From DASPJR01 sp035628505 (lineage in GTDB: Bacteria > Planctomycetota > SZUA-567 > H5-PLA8), in assembly GCA_035628505.1 (NCBI GenBank), contig DASPJR010000039.1, positions 1 to 53,188 on the forward strand: a stretch of 53,188 nt of DNA, in the 5' to 3' direction. The notes below the pieces were generated by a model. The model worked only from the letters and a program-made list of their open reading frames with translations. It searched no databases and had not been told where the DNA came from. Each line of letters begins with the position of its first letter. Within the stretch, counting starts at the first letter, position 1. The position numbers and the translations under genes were made by a program. Positions 35,006-43,669 of the stretch are shown here, piece by piece.

Positions 35006-35467
35006 ATGAACATTTTTGTCGATGCGGACGCCTGCCCCGCGAAAACTGAAATTGTAACCGTCTGCAAGCGCCACGGCATTAAGCCGATTTTCGTCGCTAA
35101 CAAGGGCATTCCCGCGATTGAAAACAGTAATGATGCAAAGATGGCTGTCGTCACAGGCGATTTCGATGCCGCGGACAACTGGATTGTCGAACAGGCACAG
35201 CCCGGCGATCTGGTGATGACGGCCGATCTGCTGCTGGCTCAACGCGCAGTGAAAAAGCATGTCGAAGCGATGAACTTTTCCGGCGGCGCGCTGACTGACG
35301 AAGTCATCCACGACCTGGTTGCGCGGCGCGAGATCCAGAAACATCTGCGCGAAATGAATCTGCCCAGTCATCAGCCCGTTCCGTATGGCAAGCAGAACCG
35401 TTCGAATCTGAAATCCTCGCTGCATATGTGGATTGAAAGCCGGAAGCGAAAGAACGCCAGCGCATGA
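35006..35467 (+). CDS. YaiI/YqxD family protein (DUF188)
   Basis: The 153-aa product opens with MNIFVDADACPAKTEI and continues with VVTGDFDAADNWIVEQAQPGDLVMTADLLLAQ, the typical DUF188 pattern with conserved Asp residues suggesting a PIN-like fold. The family's molecular role is not established. The start at 35006 is chosen because the family begins with this DADACP block; the frame is open further upstream into the end of putA. It overlaps the next gene by ATGA. Confidence 0.92.
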   Translation: MNIFVDADACPAKTEIVTVCKRHGIKPIFVANKGIPAIENSNDAKMAVVTGDFDAADNWIVEQAQPGDLVMTADLLLAQRAVKKHVEAMNFSGGALTDEVIHDLVARREIQKHLREMNLPSHQPVPYGKQNRSNLKSSLHMWIESRKRKNASA

Positions 35468-36666
35468 GTTCCCGCTACGATATTGTCATCGTTGGCGGCG
35501 GCATTGTCGGCCTCGCCACCGCCCTGAAACTGCTTGAACGCCGCCCTGGCCTCAAACTGGGCGTGCTTGAAAAAGAGAGCCTGGTCGGCACTCATCAGAC
35601 GGGCAACAACAGCGGCGTCATTCATTCGGGACTCTACTACAAGCCCGGCTCGGCGAAGGCAAAGACGTGTGTTCAAGGCGCGCAGCGGATGGTCAGTTTC
35701 TGCCTCGAGCACGGCATCGCTCACGAGATTTGCGGCAAAGTTGTTGTGGCCACGAACGAAGCTGAATTGCCGGCTCTCGCCGAATTGCATCGCCGCGGCG
35801 TGGCCAATGGTGTGCCAGGAATCGAAGAAATCGGCGCCGAGCGGCTTCGCGAGATCGAGCCGCACGCAGCCGGAATCAAGGCACTCTGGGTTCCAGGCAC
35901 GGGCATCGTTGATTATGGCGCCGTCGCGCGCAAATACGCGGAGCTGATTCAGAAAAATGGCGGGGTACTGCAGACGGGAGTACGCGTGCTCGGGATTCAA
36001 CAAGGCACGGCTGGATTGAGCATCGTCCGCACGTCGGCTGGCGACATCGAAACGCGGCTCCTGATCAATTGTGGCGGCCTGCATTCAGACCGGATCGCGC
36101 GTATGAGCGGCGCGTCACCGGGCGCCAGGATCGTTCCGTTTCGCGGTGAATACTACAAGCTCACGCAGGCGGCACAAAACCTCGTGAGAGGACTCATCTA
36201 TCCAGTGCCAGACCCGCGCTTTCCGTTCCTCGGCGTTCATTTCACACGCATGATCGGCGGCGGCGTTGAGTGCGGCCCCAATGCCGTTCTGGCGCTCAAG
36301 CGCGAGGGCTATTCGAAGTTATCATTCAGTGTGCGGGACGCTGTGGAGACGCTGACCTACCGAGGTTTCCTGCGTCTGGCAAAAAAATACTGGCGCACCG
36401 GCGCAGGTGAAATGTGGCGTTCAGTCAGCAAGGCAGCTTTTGTGCAGGCGTTGCAGAAACTGCTTCCGGAGATCCGGTCCGAACATCTGGAACCCGGCGG
36501 CGCGGGTGTGCGCGCGCAGGCGTTGCTGCCGGATGGGTCGATGCTCGATGACTTTCGGATTGTGCGTGACCGGCACGCTATTCACGTTTTGAATGCGCCC
36601 TCGCCGGCCGCGACGGCGTCGCTGTGTATCGGCGAGCAGATCGCTGCACTGGCAGAACAGGATTGA
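35464..36666 (+). CDS. lhgO: L-2-hydroxyglutarate oxidase/dehydrogenase LhgO
   Basis: LhgO (YgaF) is an FAD enzyme that oxidises L-2-hydroxyglutarate to 2-oxoglutarate. The 400-aa product has an N-terminal dinucleotide motif (VGGGIVGLATA, about 8-18), then the family's NNSGVIHSGLYYKPGS block and a GPNAVLALKREGY region. A C-terminal DDF motif near the FAD follows. It is translationally coupled to the DUF188 gene (ATGA). The CDF transporter starts 5 nt downstream, so the three may be one transcript, though no functional link is evident. Confidence 0.93.
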   Translation: MSSRYDIVIVGGGIVGLATALKLLERRPGLKLGVLEKESLVGTHQTGNNSGVIHSGLYYKPGSAKAKTCVQGAQRMVSFCLEHGIAHEICGKVVVATNEAELPALAELHRRGVANGVPGIEEIGAERLREIEPHAAGIKALWVPGTGIVDYGAVARKYAELIQKNGGVLQTGVRVLGIQQGTAGLSIVRTSAGDIETRLLINCGGLHSDRIARMSGASPGARIVPFRGEYYKLTQAAQNLVRGLIYPVPDPRFPFLGVHFTRMIGGGVECGPNAVLALKREGYSKLSFSVRDAVETLTYRGFLRLAKKYWRTGAGEMWRSVSKAAFVQALQKLLPEIRSEHLEPGGAGVRAQALLPDGSMLDDFRIVRDRHAIHVLNAPSPAATASLCIGEQIAALAEQD

Positions 36667-36671
36667 GCGCA

Positions 36672-37562
36672 ATGGCTGACGCTGTTCCCGATCTGGAGTC
36701 CGCCAACGCGAAAGGACTGCGGGCAGTTCTGCTCGGCGTACTGGTGAATGCGATTCTTGTTGGCGTCAAACTCGTCAGCGGCGTGCTGGGAAACTCGTAT
36801 GCGCTGATTGCAGACGCAATGGAATCGGCCCTCGACATTCTCAGCTCGCTTATCGTCTACAGCGGACTTCGCATCGGCAATATTCCCGCGGATGAAAATC
36901 ATCCCTATGGCCACGGCAAAGCCGAGGCGCTCGCGGCCATGGCAGTGGCCATTTCGCTGATAGCGGCCGCGATCGGCCTGGCGATTCAGAGCGTGCGCGA
37001 AATTCTTGTTCCGCATCACGCCCCTGCGCCATTCACGCTGATCGTGCTCGTCGTCGTGGTGATCGCGAAAGAAATTATGGCGCGCTACGCGCACGGCGTG
37101 GCCACGTCAATTCAGAGTTCCTCGATTCAGGCCGATTCCTGGCACCACCGCAGCGATGCCCTGACCTCTGCCGCGGCATTCATCGGTATTTCTGTCGCGC
37201 TTGCAATGGGCAAGGGCTACGAGAGCGCCGATGACTGGGCCGCGCTGCTGGCGTGCGTGATCATTGCGTTCAACGGCATGCAGATTCTGCGGGCCGCCAT
37301 CGCCGAGATAATGGACAAGGCGCAGCATCCGGAAATCGAGCAGCAGGTGCGCGCAATTGCCACAGCCGTTCCCGGCGTAGTGGGCATCGAGCAGTGCCGC
37401 ATCCGCAAATATGGGCTGCGCCTGGTTGTGGATGTGCATGTGGAGGTCGACGGAAATCTAACGGTTGCGCGCGGACACGAAATCGCGCATCAGGTGAAAG
37501 ATGCATTAAGAGAGTCCTCGCTGCGCATCGAGGATGCACTGGTCCACATCGAGCCGGCTTAA
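36672..37562 (+). CDS. Cation diffusion facilitator family transporter
   Basis: CDF proteins export divalent metals (Zn, Fe, Mn, Co and others) in exchange for protons. From ATG 36672 the product is 296 aa, with about six membrane helices (roughly 20-215) and a cytoplasmic ferredoxin-like C-terminal domain. Metal-site motifs are seen in helix 2 (DAMESALD) and helix 5 (HHRSD), together with the HPYGHGKAEA loop. The helix 2/5 pattern D-x3-D with H-x3-D often goes with Zn, but metal choice cannot be settled from this. It follows lhgO closely and converges with the GH1 gene. Confidence 0.92.
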   Translation: MADAVPDLESANAKGLRAVLLGVLVNAILVGVKLVSGVLGNSYALIADAMESALDILSSLIVYSGLRIGNIPADENHPYGHGKAEALAAMAVAISLIAAAIGLAIQSVREILVPHHAPAPFTLIVLVVVVIAKEIMARYAHGVATSIQSSSIQADSWHHRSDALTSAAAFIGISVALAMGKGYESADDWAALLACVIIAFNGMQILRAAIAEIMDKAQHPEIEQQVRAIATAVPGVVGIEQCRIRKYGLRLVVDVHVEVDGNLTVARGHEIAHQVKDALRESSLRIEDALVHIEPA

Positions 37563-37567
37563 AACGA

Positions 37568-38936
37568 TTAGAGTACCTTGTTCGCACGCGTGACCTGTGC
37601 GTACCACTGCGCGCTATGTTTGGCCGTGCGCTTCTGCGTTTCGTAGTCGGTGTGATAAAGTCCGAAGCGCTTGGTGTAGCCTTCGGCCCACTCAAAATTG
37701 TCGAGCAGGCTCCACTGAAAGTACCCCTTCAGATTCACGCCATCGCTGATCGCCCGGTGTGCCGCACGGAGATAATCACGCAGATACTGCAGCCGGTCCA
37801 CGTCGAGAATCTCTCCGCTCTCGGTGAGCACGTCGCTTGCGCAGCAGCCATTCTCACTGATGTAGAGTGTCTTGACGCCAAGGTCTTCCGATGCAAAGCG
37901 CAGCCCCCAGTACAGCGCATCGGGAACATGCCGCAGCCAGAAGATGTTGTAAAGCGGGTACGCCGCGGGCCACTCAATTTTTTCGTAGCCGTTCGCGCCG
38001 CCCGGCCGGACATACGTGCCGGTGTAAACATTCAGCGCGACAAAATCGAGCGGCCGCGAGATCAGTTTCATGTCGTCATCGTTGAACTTCGGGGCTGCGT
38101 CTTCCTGGTTTTTCAGCCAGTCCGGGTCGTATGCGCCGGTCAGGACGGGCACAATCATGCCGCCATTTTCGACGCGAAACGCCCGCCGGGCGGCCGTGAT
38201 TGCTTCCGGGGTTTCAGCGACCGGCACAAAGCACTGGTAATTTTCAGCAAGACCAACGCGCACCGGGCGCGGCGCATTAGCGCGGATGGCATCGACAGCC
38301 ATGCCGTGTCCGAGCAGCGCATGATGCGTCAGCTGATTCAATGCTTTGCGGTCCACCGTTTCGCCAGGCGCGTGGACACCGTGAAAATAGCTGAGCTGCG
38401 TGAAGCAGATGAATTCGTTGACCGTAAACCAGTTTTGCACGCGGTCGCCCAGTGCTCTGGCGGCGACGCCCGCGTAACGCGCGAAGTCATGGGCGCTCTG
38501 CCGGCCGTGCCAGCCGGAATGTTTCTGATAGGTGGCTTCAGGCATGTCCCAATGGTAGCACGTGGCGAACGGGGTAATGCCGGCCTCAAGCAGCGCATCG
38601 ACCAGCCGGCTGTAAAAATCGAGTCCCTTATGGTTGATCGCACCGTCGCCATCGGGAATGACGCGCGGCCAGGCAATCGAAAAGCGGTACGCCTTCACGC
38701 CGAGCTCTTTCATCAGCGCGATGTCTTCTTTGTAGCGTTTATAATGATCGCATGCGACGTTTCCATTGTCGCTGTTCTTCACTTTACCGGGAGTGCGGCA
38801 GAACGTGTCCCAGATGCGACGGCTTGCGCCCGTCTTCGGCGGCGGCGCCTTCGATCTGGTAGCTCGCTGTTGCGACGCCCCAGGTAAAATCTTCAGGAAA
38901 CGAATAGTCAACGGGCATCACACTCTCCGCATTCAT
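37568..38936 (-). pseudogene. GH1 beta-glucosidase with a +1 frameshift near the N terminus
   Basis: GH1 enzymes cleave beta-linked glucosides with two catalytic Glu residues. Both are here: the acid/base in TVNEF (usually TxNEP) and the nucleophile in YISENG. From 38936 the first 40 residues read like a normal GH1 N terminus (FPEDFTWGVATASYQIEGA...EDGRKPS). The matching continuation (IWDTFCRTPG) lies in another frame. The junction reads AAG CCG TCG C ATC TGG, so one extra base at about 38816-38818 breaks the gene. It is either a recent pseudogene or an assembly error. An intact frame alone (37568-38911) would have an unrelated N terminus. The proposed start overlaps the upstream GT4 stop (TGATG). 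Confidence 0.8.
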
Positions 38937-40048
38937 CAGGCGCTCACCGGCGCCTCAGTCAATGCGTCGACATAGAAATCGACCGTGTTTTTCATCATGT
39001 CGTCGAGGTTGTATTCGTTCATCGCTATTTTTCTCGCTGCCTCTCCAAAGCGGTGACTGAGCTCATGGTCGCTCAGCAGCGTCAGCACGCGGGCGGCGAG
39101 TGCTTCGTGATCGCCGACCGGAACGAGGAAGCCCGTCTCGCCATCCTTGATCAGCGAAAGCAGCCCGCCGGTGGAGGTCGCGGCGACAGGAACACCGTGC
39201 GCCATGGCCTGCAGAACCATGGTGCCGAAGCCCTCGTTCTGCGAACATTGAACGTAGACATCCGTGTCGCGCAGCAGCTCGGCATGAGCGACGTTGCCGT
39301 GGCAGAACGTCACCTGCTTGTCGATCTTTAAGTCCCGCGCGAGCTTTCGCAGGCGCGTTTCTTCAGGCCCTTCTCCGGAGATGACGAAACTGCAATCGGT
39401 GCCCAGCCGGTCGACGATCAGCTTCGCCGCTCTGAGGAACGTCGCATGATCCTTGCGCGGAACGAGTTTTCCGAAAGAACTGATCAATGGAATTGAGCTG
39501 CTGCTTCCAGCCTGATACGTGGCCGGCCGCGCGACGAGCTCCGCGGGGATGCGGATGCCGGCGGGGATCAGCCGGATGTCCTCCTTGGCTAGCCCCGCGT
39601 CATTCACGAGGTTCTCACGAATGGATTCGCTAACGGCGATGAAGCCGCGGCAGTGCTTTTCCATGCGCAGCGTGCCGGCTTTCTGAAAATGGTGGACCGT
39701 GATGATGTACGGAACATTCAAGGCGCGCGCCAGTCGCCAGCACACTGGCGCGGTGACGGCCGAAAGCCCGTGAATGATCGTGATCTCATGCCGCCGCGCC
39801 CACGCCACGAGCTTTCTGAAAATGAATGGGCGGAAAAAGCTCCAGAACAGACCGTGTACGACCTGGACGCTGGCACTTTCCTTTTCGGGCAGCAAGCCGT
39901 ACGAGGGATTGACAGAGGTTAGAAGCGGGTGCTCGATGCCGGCGTGGTCGAGACCTTCCAGGATAGAACGCACATAAATGGCGATGCCGCCGGGCTGAAT
40001 GGGTTCAGCCACCAGCAGAACATTAGGTTTGCGCGAAAAATCGTTCAC
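38936..40048 (-). CDS. GT4-family glycosyltransferase
   Basis: The 370-aa GT-B protein starts at GTG 40048. The N-terminal domain has PIQPGGIAIYVRSILEGLD, common in GT4 enzymes that act on surface polysaccharides. The donor domain has SFGKLVPRKDHATFLRA and the QNEGFGTMVLQAMAHGVPVAATSTGG signature. It is upstream of, and translationally overlapping with, the damaged GH1 gene, which hints that both acted on one glycan or glycoside. Acceptor and donor are unknown. No Shine-Dalgarno is visible, and a TGGTAAGCT extended -10 lies 6 nt before the GTG. Confidence 0.87.
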   Translation of the reverse strand: MNDFSRKPNVLLVAEPIQPGGIAIYVRSILEGLDHAGIEHPLLTSVNPSYGLLPEKESASVQVVHGLFWSFFRPFIFRKLVAWARRHEITIIHGLSAVTAPVCWRLARALNVPYIITVHHFQKAGTLRMEKHCRGFIAVSESIRENLVNDAGLAKEDIRLIPAGIRIPAELVARPATYQAGSSSSIPLISSFGKLVPRKDHATFLRAAKLIVDRLGTDCSFVISGEGPEETRLRKLARDLKIDKQVTFCHGNVAHAELLRDTDVYVQCSQNEGFGTMVLQAMAHGVPVAATSTGGLLSLIKDGETGFLVPVGDHEALAARVLTLLSDHELSHRFGEAARKIAMNEYNLDDMMKNTVDFYVDALTEAPVSA

Positions 40049-40098
40049 GCGCGCAGCTTACCATAGCGGCGCGTAAAGCGCGAATTCAGCGGCCCCGC

Positions 40099-41517
40099 TC
40101 AGGTTTTTTTGGGCGGTCCGAAATTCTCGTCATCCAATCCCGGCAGTTCGCCGGTGCTGTCGGCAAAGCTGCTCACAGGCGCGCCCACGCGCGTGAGCAT
40201 GGAGCGGAACAGGTTGGCGAACGGCGTTTTCTTGGGATAGACCAGGTGGCGGCCCGTTTTGATTGTCTTGCCGCCGCGACCGGCGAGGACCAGCGGAAGA
40301 TTGTGCGGATCGTGTGCGTTGCCGTCGCGCATGCCGGCTCCGAACAGAATCATGCTGTTATCCAGCAGCGTCCCATCGCCTTCCTTGATCTGCTTCATCT
40401 TCTCGAGCATGTACGCGTACTGCTGCAGGTGCCAGACGCCGATCTTCTTGTACTCCTCCAGCTTGGCCTTGTCGTTTTCGTGGTGAGAAATCTGGTGATG
40501 GCCGCTGTTGACGCCCGGAATGAACGAGAAATTCTTTCCGCTCACCGCGTTCCCGAACATGAATGTACTGATGCGCGTTGAATCGGTCCAGAAGGCCAGC
40601 ACCATTATGTCGAGCATCAATCGGACGTGCTCGGTGTGGTCTACGCCGCGCTCGCGCAGCTTGCCCGGATCGATGTAGTAATCCTTGATGCGCTTGCCGA
40701 GCTTCTCAATTTCGGCGCGTGCAAGCGGATCGTCGTTGTACTGCGCGGCCTGCCGAGTGGCTTCAAAGGCAATCCGCTTTTCGATGGCGCGCACGGAATC
40801 AAGATACTCGTCCAGCTTGAGCTGGTCGGCGTGTCCGACTTTTCCTCGCAGGTTTTTAGCGTCACCCATCACCAGATCGAGCACGCTCTTTTCACTGGTT
40901 GCGTCTTTCTTTTCGGTGCTCGTCTTGGGCCGGAAGAGGCGGTCGAACGCGAGCTGCGGATTGATTTCTTTCGCGACTGGTGTCGTCGGCGTGCTCCAGG
41001 AAATGTGCGAGCCGTAAAGACGCGTGTAGCCGACATTGATGTCGACGCCAGAGGTCACCGGTTCAATGCCCAGCTCGAGTGATGGAAGCGGCGTCAGGTT
41101 GCCGATCTTCTGCGCCGCCACCTGGTCCATCGATACGCCGCCACTGCGAAGGTCGCTGCCAACCGTCTTCGTGATCGTGGTGCCTGTCAGCCAGCCGCCG
41201 GTTTTCACGTAATGACCGTCGCCAGTGTTGGCTGCTTTGTTCATGAGCTCGGTGAGGACGAGAATCTCACTTTTCACATTTGCCAGTGGCGCCAGCAGTT
41301 CAGGCAGATCGAAATCCTTGCCGGTGGCTTTGGGCGTCCAGTGATGAGGATTGATGCCGTTAGGCATGTACAAACAGGCCATGCGCACGGGCTGCTTCGG
41401 ACCTTCTTGCGCGTGCGCCGTCAGCGGGCGCATGGCTTCGAGAAGCGGCAGGCCCAGCGCGGCGCCGACTCCGCGCAGAACGGTTCGTCGCGAGATTTGC
41501 CAGCGCTTGTTTGTCAT
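40099..41517 (-). CDS. DUF1552 protein with Tat signal
   Basis: The 472-aa product begins with a twin-arginine signal (SRRTVLRGVGAALGLPLL; Arg10-Arg11), so it is predicted to be exported folded. The body has the DUF1552 pattern: MACLYMPNGINPHHWTP, YTRLYGSHISWS and an LFGAGMRDGNAHDPHNLPLVLAGRGG segment near the C terminus. Function is unknown. In PVC bacteria and Acidobacteria these proteins are regularly encoded next to DUF1592-type cytochromes, exactly as here, where its start overlaps the stop of the cytochrome gene by ATGA. Joint action in periplasmic oxidation is a reasonable inference. Confidence 0.92.
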   Translation of the reverse strand: MTNKRWQISRRTVLRGVGAALGLPLLEAMRPLTAHAQEGPKQPVRMACLYMPNGINPHHWTPKATGKDFDLPELLAPLANVKSEILVLTELMNKAANTGDGHYVKTGGWLTGTTITKTVGSDLRSGGVSMDQVAAQKIGNLTPLPSLELGIEPVTSGVDINVGYTRLYGSHISWSTPTTPVAKEINPQLAFDRLFRPKTSTEKKDATSEKSVLDLVMGDAKNLRGKVGHADQLKLDEYLDSVRAIEKRIAFEATRQAAQYNDDPLARAEIEKLGKRIKDYYIDPGKLRERGVDHTEHVRLMLDIMVLAFWTDSTRISTFMFGNAVSGKNFSFIPGVNSGHHQISHHENDKAKLEEYKKIGVWHLQQYAYMLEKMKQIKEGDGTLLDNSMILFGAGMRDGNAHDPHNLPLVLAGRGGKTIKTGRHLVYPKKTPFANLFRSMLTRVGAPVSSFADSTGELPGLDDENFGPPKKT

Positions 41518-43535
41518 TTTTTCTTCCCCTCGCTTGCCTTTGCTGCCTGTCCGGCCTTCGCTTCAGGCTCGGGCTTGGCAGCTGGAACGGCCTTTTTGGT
41601 CTCGGCCTGGCTCGTTTCCTTCTTCTGCTCCTGCGTAACCGGCGCATTGCGGCGGTACTGGAACGGAAAGCTGTTAACGATTTCGCGGATCATTGTCTGG
41701 CTGCGGTAGTCTTCCTTGATGGTGGCTGCCGTCAGTGCTTTGACTGTGGGCGTGTCGTAATATTCAAGCCCGCGGCCCAGCGCGTAGGCGAGCATGCGTT
41801 CGGCCAGGTTGCGGGTGAACTCGTCCTTTTGCCCCATCAATTGCTGTTTCAGCTCAACGGGACCATTGAATTTCTTGCCGTTCACAAGTGTGCCCGAGGC
41901 GTCGACGGGCTTGCCGGCCAGTTCTGTACGCCAGCGCCCGATTGGGTCGAAGTTTTCAAGTCCGAAGCCGAGCGGATCCATGCGCTTGTGACACGCGGCG
42001 CACTCGGGTTTCTTTCGGTGGTCTTCAAGACGCTGGCGGAAGGTCAGGCCATCCTTGGGCTTGTCGTCCGGCGGCAGCAGACCGACGTTCGCCGGCGGCG
42101 GCGGTGAGGGTTTGCCGAGAAGTTCTTCGAGCACCCATTTGCCCCGCAGCACCGGGCTGGTGCGCTGCGGATAACTGGTCAGAGTCAGAACCGCGCCCAT
42201 TCCAAGCACGCCGCCGCGCGCGGGATTGTTGAACGCCACGCGGCGATGGTCGGGGCCCGTGACCCCCTGAATCCCGTAATGTTTAGCCAGAGTCTCATTC
42301 AGGAATCCGTAATCGGAATCGAGCAGATTCAGCACGCTGGCGTTGTCTCGCAGGATGTGATGGAAGAACTGCACGACTTCCTCGTACATGGCATCGCGCA
42401 GCGTCTCCGTGTACTGCGGGAATTTTCCCGGATCCGGCGCGGTGCCGGACTTCAGGTTCCGCACGCCAAGCCACTGCGTCGCGAAATTGTCGGCCAGCGC
42501 GCGCGACTTGGGATCCAGGAGCATGCGGCGGATCTGTTCTTCGAGCACTTTGGGATCGCGCAGCTTCTTTTTGCGCGCGAGCTTGAAGAGTTCCTCATCG
42601 GGCATCGACGACCACAGGAAATATGAAAGCCGGCTGGCGAGTTCAAATTGGCCGATGGGGTAGGGCTCGGCCGATGGCTGATCCGGTTCGATGCGGAAGA
42701 GGAAATTCGGCGAGACCAGCACCGCCTTGAGAACGCTGCGGATGCTTTCTTCGAACGTTACGCCCCGCTTGTCAGACTCATCGAAGAACGCCAGGTAGCG
42801 GCTCAGTTCCGGTTTTTCGACCGGACGCCGGAACGCGCGCGGTACGAATTCGTCAAGGATCTTCTGGGCTGCCTCGCGTCGCGACGAGGCGCTGTTTCCG
42901 GGTTTGGCGACGAAAATCAGTTTCGGGTCGGCCTCTTTGAGAATTTTTGAGGCCGCATCCATGTATTTTTCAAGCAGGATGGGCGGCACAAACAGGGTGT
43001 CTGCGTTATTGTCAAAACCGCCGCCGCCGCTGCCGTCGGACGGAAAGCTGTCGGCCGGTTGCGACGTGACGCCCAGCAGGTCGCGGACCGTATTGTTGTA
43101 CTCCGTGCGGCTCAGGCGGTGAATGACAATGCGCCCCGGGTCTTTGACGATGGTGCTGTAGTCGATATTTTCGAGCGTCTTTTCGATCCAGGTGGCAAGC
43201 CTGATGCGCTCGTCTTCTTTGGGCTGCGGCTTGCCTTCCGGCGGCATTTCGCGGTCCCTGAGCTGCGTGATCACCGATTCCCACGTTTTCGGCTCGCGGT
43301 GAATGGAACCGGCGTCTTTAAACTTATCCAGGTTGATCCCGGCCTTCTGTTTTTCAGGGCCGTGACAGCCGAAACAGTATGTCTGCAGCAGGGGGCGAAT
43401 GTCTTTGGTGAAATCCAGTTCAGCGCTCTGTGCCTGGCTGGAATTGAGCACGGCAAACGCCAGAAATGCCAAGGCGTGCCAGACCCCGCCGATGTGGCCC
43501 CATCCCTTCCTTTTCAGGCATTCCGGTCGTTTCAT
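41514..43535 (-). CDS. Planctomycete-type cytochrome c / DUF1592-family protein
   Basis: This is a 673-aa exported protein (hydrophobic segment about 18-38). Its order is a cytochrome-like domain with CFGCH (54-58), then DUF1587 (HRLSRTEYNNTVRDLLGV), DUF1595 (VPRAFRRPVEKPELSRYL), DUF1592 (VSPNFLFRIE...RLSYFLWSSMPDEEL), DUF1588 with a second CxxCH (CAACH, before KRMDPLGFGLENFDPIGRWR) and DUF1585 at the end. Two c-type hemes are predicted. The biological role is not known. It forms a two-gene operon with the DUF1552 gene and diverges from the esterase gene at 43670. Confidence 0.92.
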   Translation of the reverse strand: MKRPECLKRKGWGHIGGVWHALAFLAFAVLNSSQAQSAELDFTKDIRPLLQTYCFGCHGPEKQKAGINLDKFKDAGSIHREPKTWESVITQLRDREMPPEGKPQPKEDERIRLATWIEKTLENIDYSTIVKDPGRIVIHRLSRTEYNNTVRDLLGVTSQPADSFPSDGSGGGGFDNNADTLFVPPILLEKYMDAASKILKEADPKLIFVAKPGNSASSRREAAQKILDEFVPRAFRRPVEKPELSRYLAFFDESDKRGVTFEESIRSVLKAVLVSPNFLFRIEPDQPSAEPYPIGQFELASRLSYFLWSSMPDEELFKLARKKKLRDPKVLEEQIRRMLLDPKSRALADNFATQWLGVRNLKSGTAPDPGKFPQYTETLRDAMYEEVVQFFHHILRDNASVLNLLDSDYGFLNETLAKHYGIQGVTGPDHRRVAFNNPARGGVLGMGAVLTLTSYPQRTSPVLRGKWVLEELLGKPSPPPPANVGLLPPDDKPKDGLTFRQRLEDHRKKPECAACHKRMDPLGFGLENFDPIGRWRTELAGKPVDASGTLVNGKKFNGPVELKQQLMGQKDEFTRNLAERMLAYALGRGLEYYDTPTVKALTAATIKEDYRSQTMIREIVNSFPFQYRRNAPVTQEQKKETSQAETKKAVPAAKPEPEAKAGQAAKASEGKKK

Positions 43536-43653
43536 GAGAACTATGCCGCCTTATACCGAAATACACCCAAGGTTGGTACCGGTCACAGCCGTAGTTCGTT
43601 TTAGCGAATTTTATTTTTGAATCCTTAGTTTGGCGTAGAACCCAGTGCGGATT

Positions 43654-43662
43654 TGCTATACT
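43654..43662 (+). promoter_or_regulatory. Extended -10 promoter candidate for the esterase fusion (possible leaderless start)
   Basis: TGCTATACT is an extended -10 box (TGn then TATACT at 43657-43662) ending 7 nt before the ATG. There is no properly spaced -35 and no Shine-Dalgarno, which fits an extended -10 promoter driving a leaderless mRNA. Confidence 0.45.
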
Positions 43663-43669
43663 TCCTGGC

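Noticed and set aside
33517..35178. Minus-strand frame of 553 codons opposite putA and DUF188
   Set aside because: Antisense to PutA with its complete catalytic motifs; composition is typical of a shadow frame.
37253..38887. Plus-strand frame of 544 codons over the CDF end and the GH1 gene
   Set aside because: Shadow of the real genes on both strands; no recognisable domain.
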